Assembly: GCA_964640065.1 (NCBI GenBank)
Contig: CAZXIE010000094.1
Span: forward strand, 1 to 14,790
Source: JAJRXG01 sp964640065
Lineage (GTDB): Bacteria; Bacteroidota; Bacteroidia; Chitinophagales; Saprospiraceae
DNA: 14,790 nt
Direction: 5' to 3'
Shown: positions 14,592 through 14,790 of the stretch, in pieces
Numbering within the stretch: the first letter of the stretch is position 1
Layout of the letters: each line of letters opens with the position of its first letter
Notes under the pieces: model-generated
Told to the model about the DNA's origin: nothing
Seen by the model: only the letters and a program-made list of their open reading frames with translations
The model's database searches: none
Program-made: the position numbers and the translations under genes

Positions 14592-14790
14592 TCTATGTCA
14601 TATCTAAGTTATAAAGGTGAAGAAACGAACAATTTTGAGGCAAAGGTCTCCGACGTCTTGCCGAATACATATATTGCCTTATCTATATATGATTAATAAT
14701 CGCACAATTGATCTTTAAAGAGAGTATTCTCAGAATAGGTAAGAATCCTGGGTCAACACTCTTTAAGGATTTTATAGCCGCCATCACTGT
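14592..14790. other. Non-coding right end of the window with a nested hairpin
   Basis: Together with the REP-like element this makes about 298 bases without a gene. No convincing ORF was found. The one structure is a nested inverted repeat. Outer arms CTTTAAAGAG (14713-14722) and CTCTTTAAG (14759-14767) match with one bulge. Inside them lies the 13-bp palindrome TATTCT-C-AGAATA (14725-14737). A short T-run (TTTTAT) follows the outer arm at about 14770. It could be a terminator for plus-strand transcription, a structured leader of a gene beyond the window, or chance. Confidence 0.3.

Overview
The window looks like chromosomal DNA of a Bacteroidota bacterium, possibly from the Saprospiria or a nearby class (the class is low confidence). 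The evidence is a LytS/LytTR pair typical of the phylum, an rsfS-ftsH pair, a PolA with Bacteroidota-like motifs, weak or absent Shine-Dalgarno sequences with A-rich leaders, at least one exact TAnnTTTG -7 element, and a DUF2807 (GIN-domain) lipoprotein. No tRNA, rRNA, CRISPR array, transposase or integrase was seen.

Layout. Positions 89-1817 (+) hold a membrane LytS-type histidine kinase overlapping a LytTR response regulator. Converging on it from the other strand is a trehalose unit (4520 to 1820): an MFS permease overlapping a cytoplasmic GH37 trehalase, which would import trehalose and split it to glucose. Then, also on the minus strand, come a GT39-type membrane glycosyltransferase, the FtsH protease, the ribosome silencing factor RsfS and a hotdog-fold acyl-CoA thioesterase. 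DNA polymerase I (polA) is divergent from the thioesterase and is a full three-domain enzyme. It is followed by a small AT-rich DUF2807 lipoprotein gene. A minus-strand serine hydrolase of the beta-lactamase class C / esterase family closes the window.

The most unusual part is downstream of polA. A second, decayed copy of the last 49 codons of polA lies at 13096-13211, just after the lipoprotein gene. The final 30 bp including the stop codon are identical in the two copies. Upstream of that the relic has diverged, largely in a codon-like pattern, and carries a 1-base and a 30-base deletion. The lipoprotein gene is thus bracketed by a duplicated polA 3' end, the footprint expected when an element integrates at the end of a gene and supplies a replacement terminus, as phage 21 and e14 do at E. 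coli icd. No integrase remains, so this is inference.

Other points: rsfS has no canonical start codon for its conserved N-terminal half (the upstream ATG meets an in-frame TAA at codon 3). REP-like hairpins containing GGGCTGAAG flank the serine hydrolase. A near-palindrome of about 32 bp follows the polA relic, and a perfect 8-bp inverted repeat sits just before the preferred polA start.
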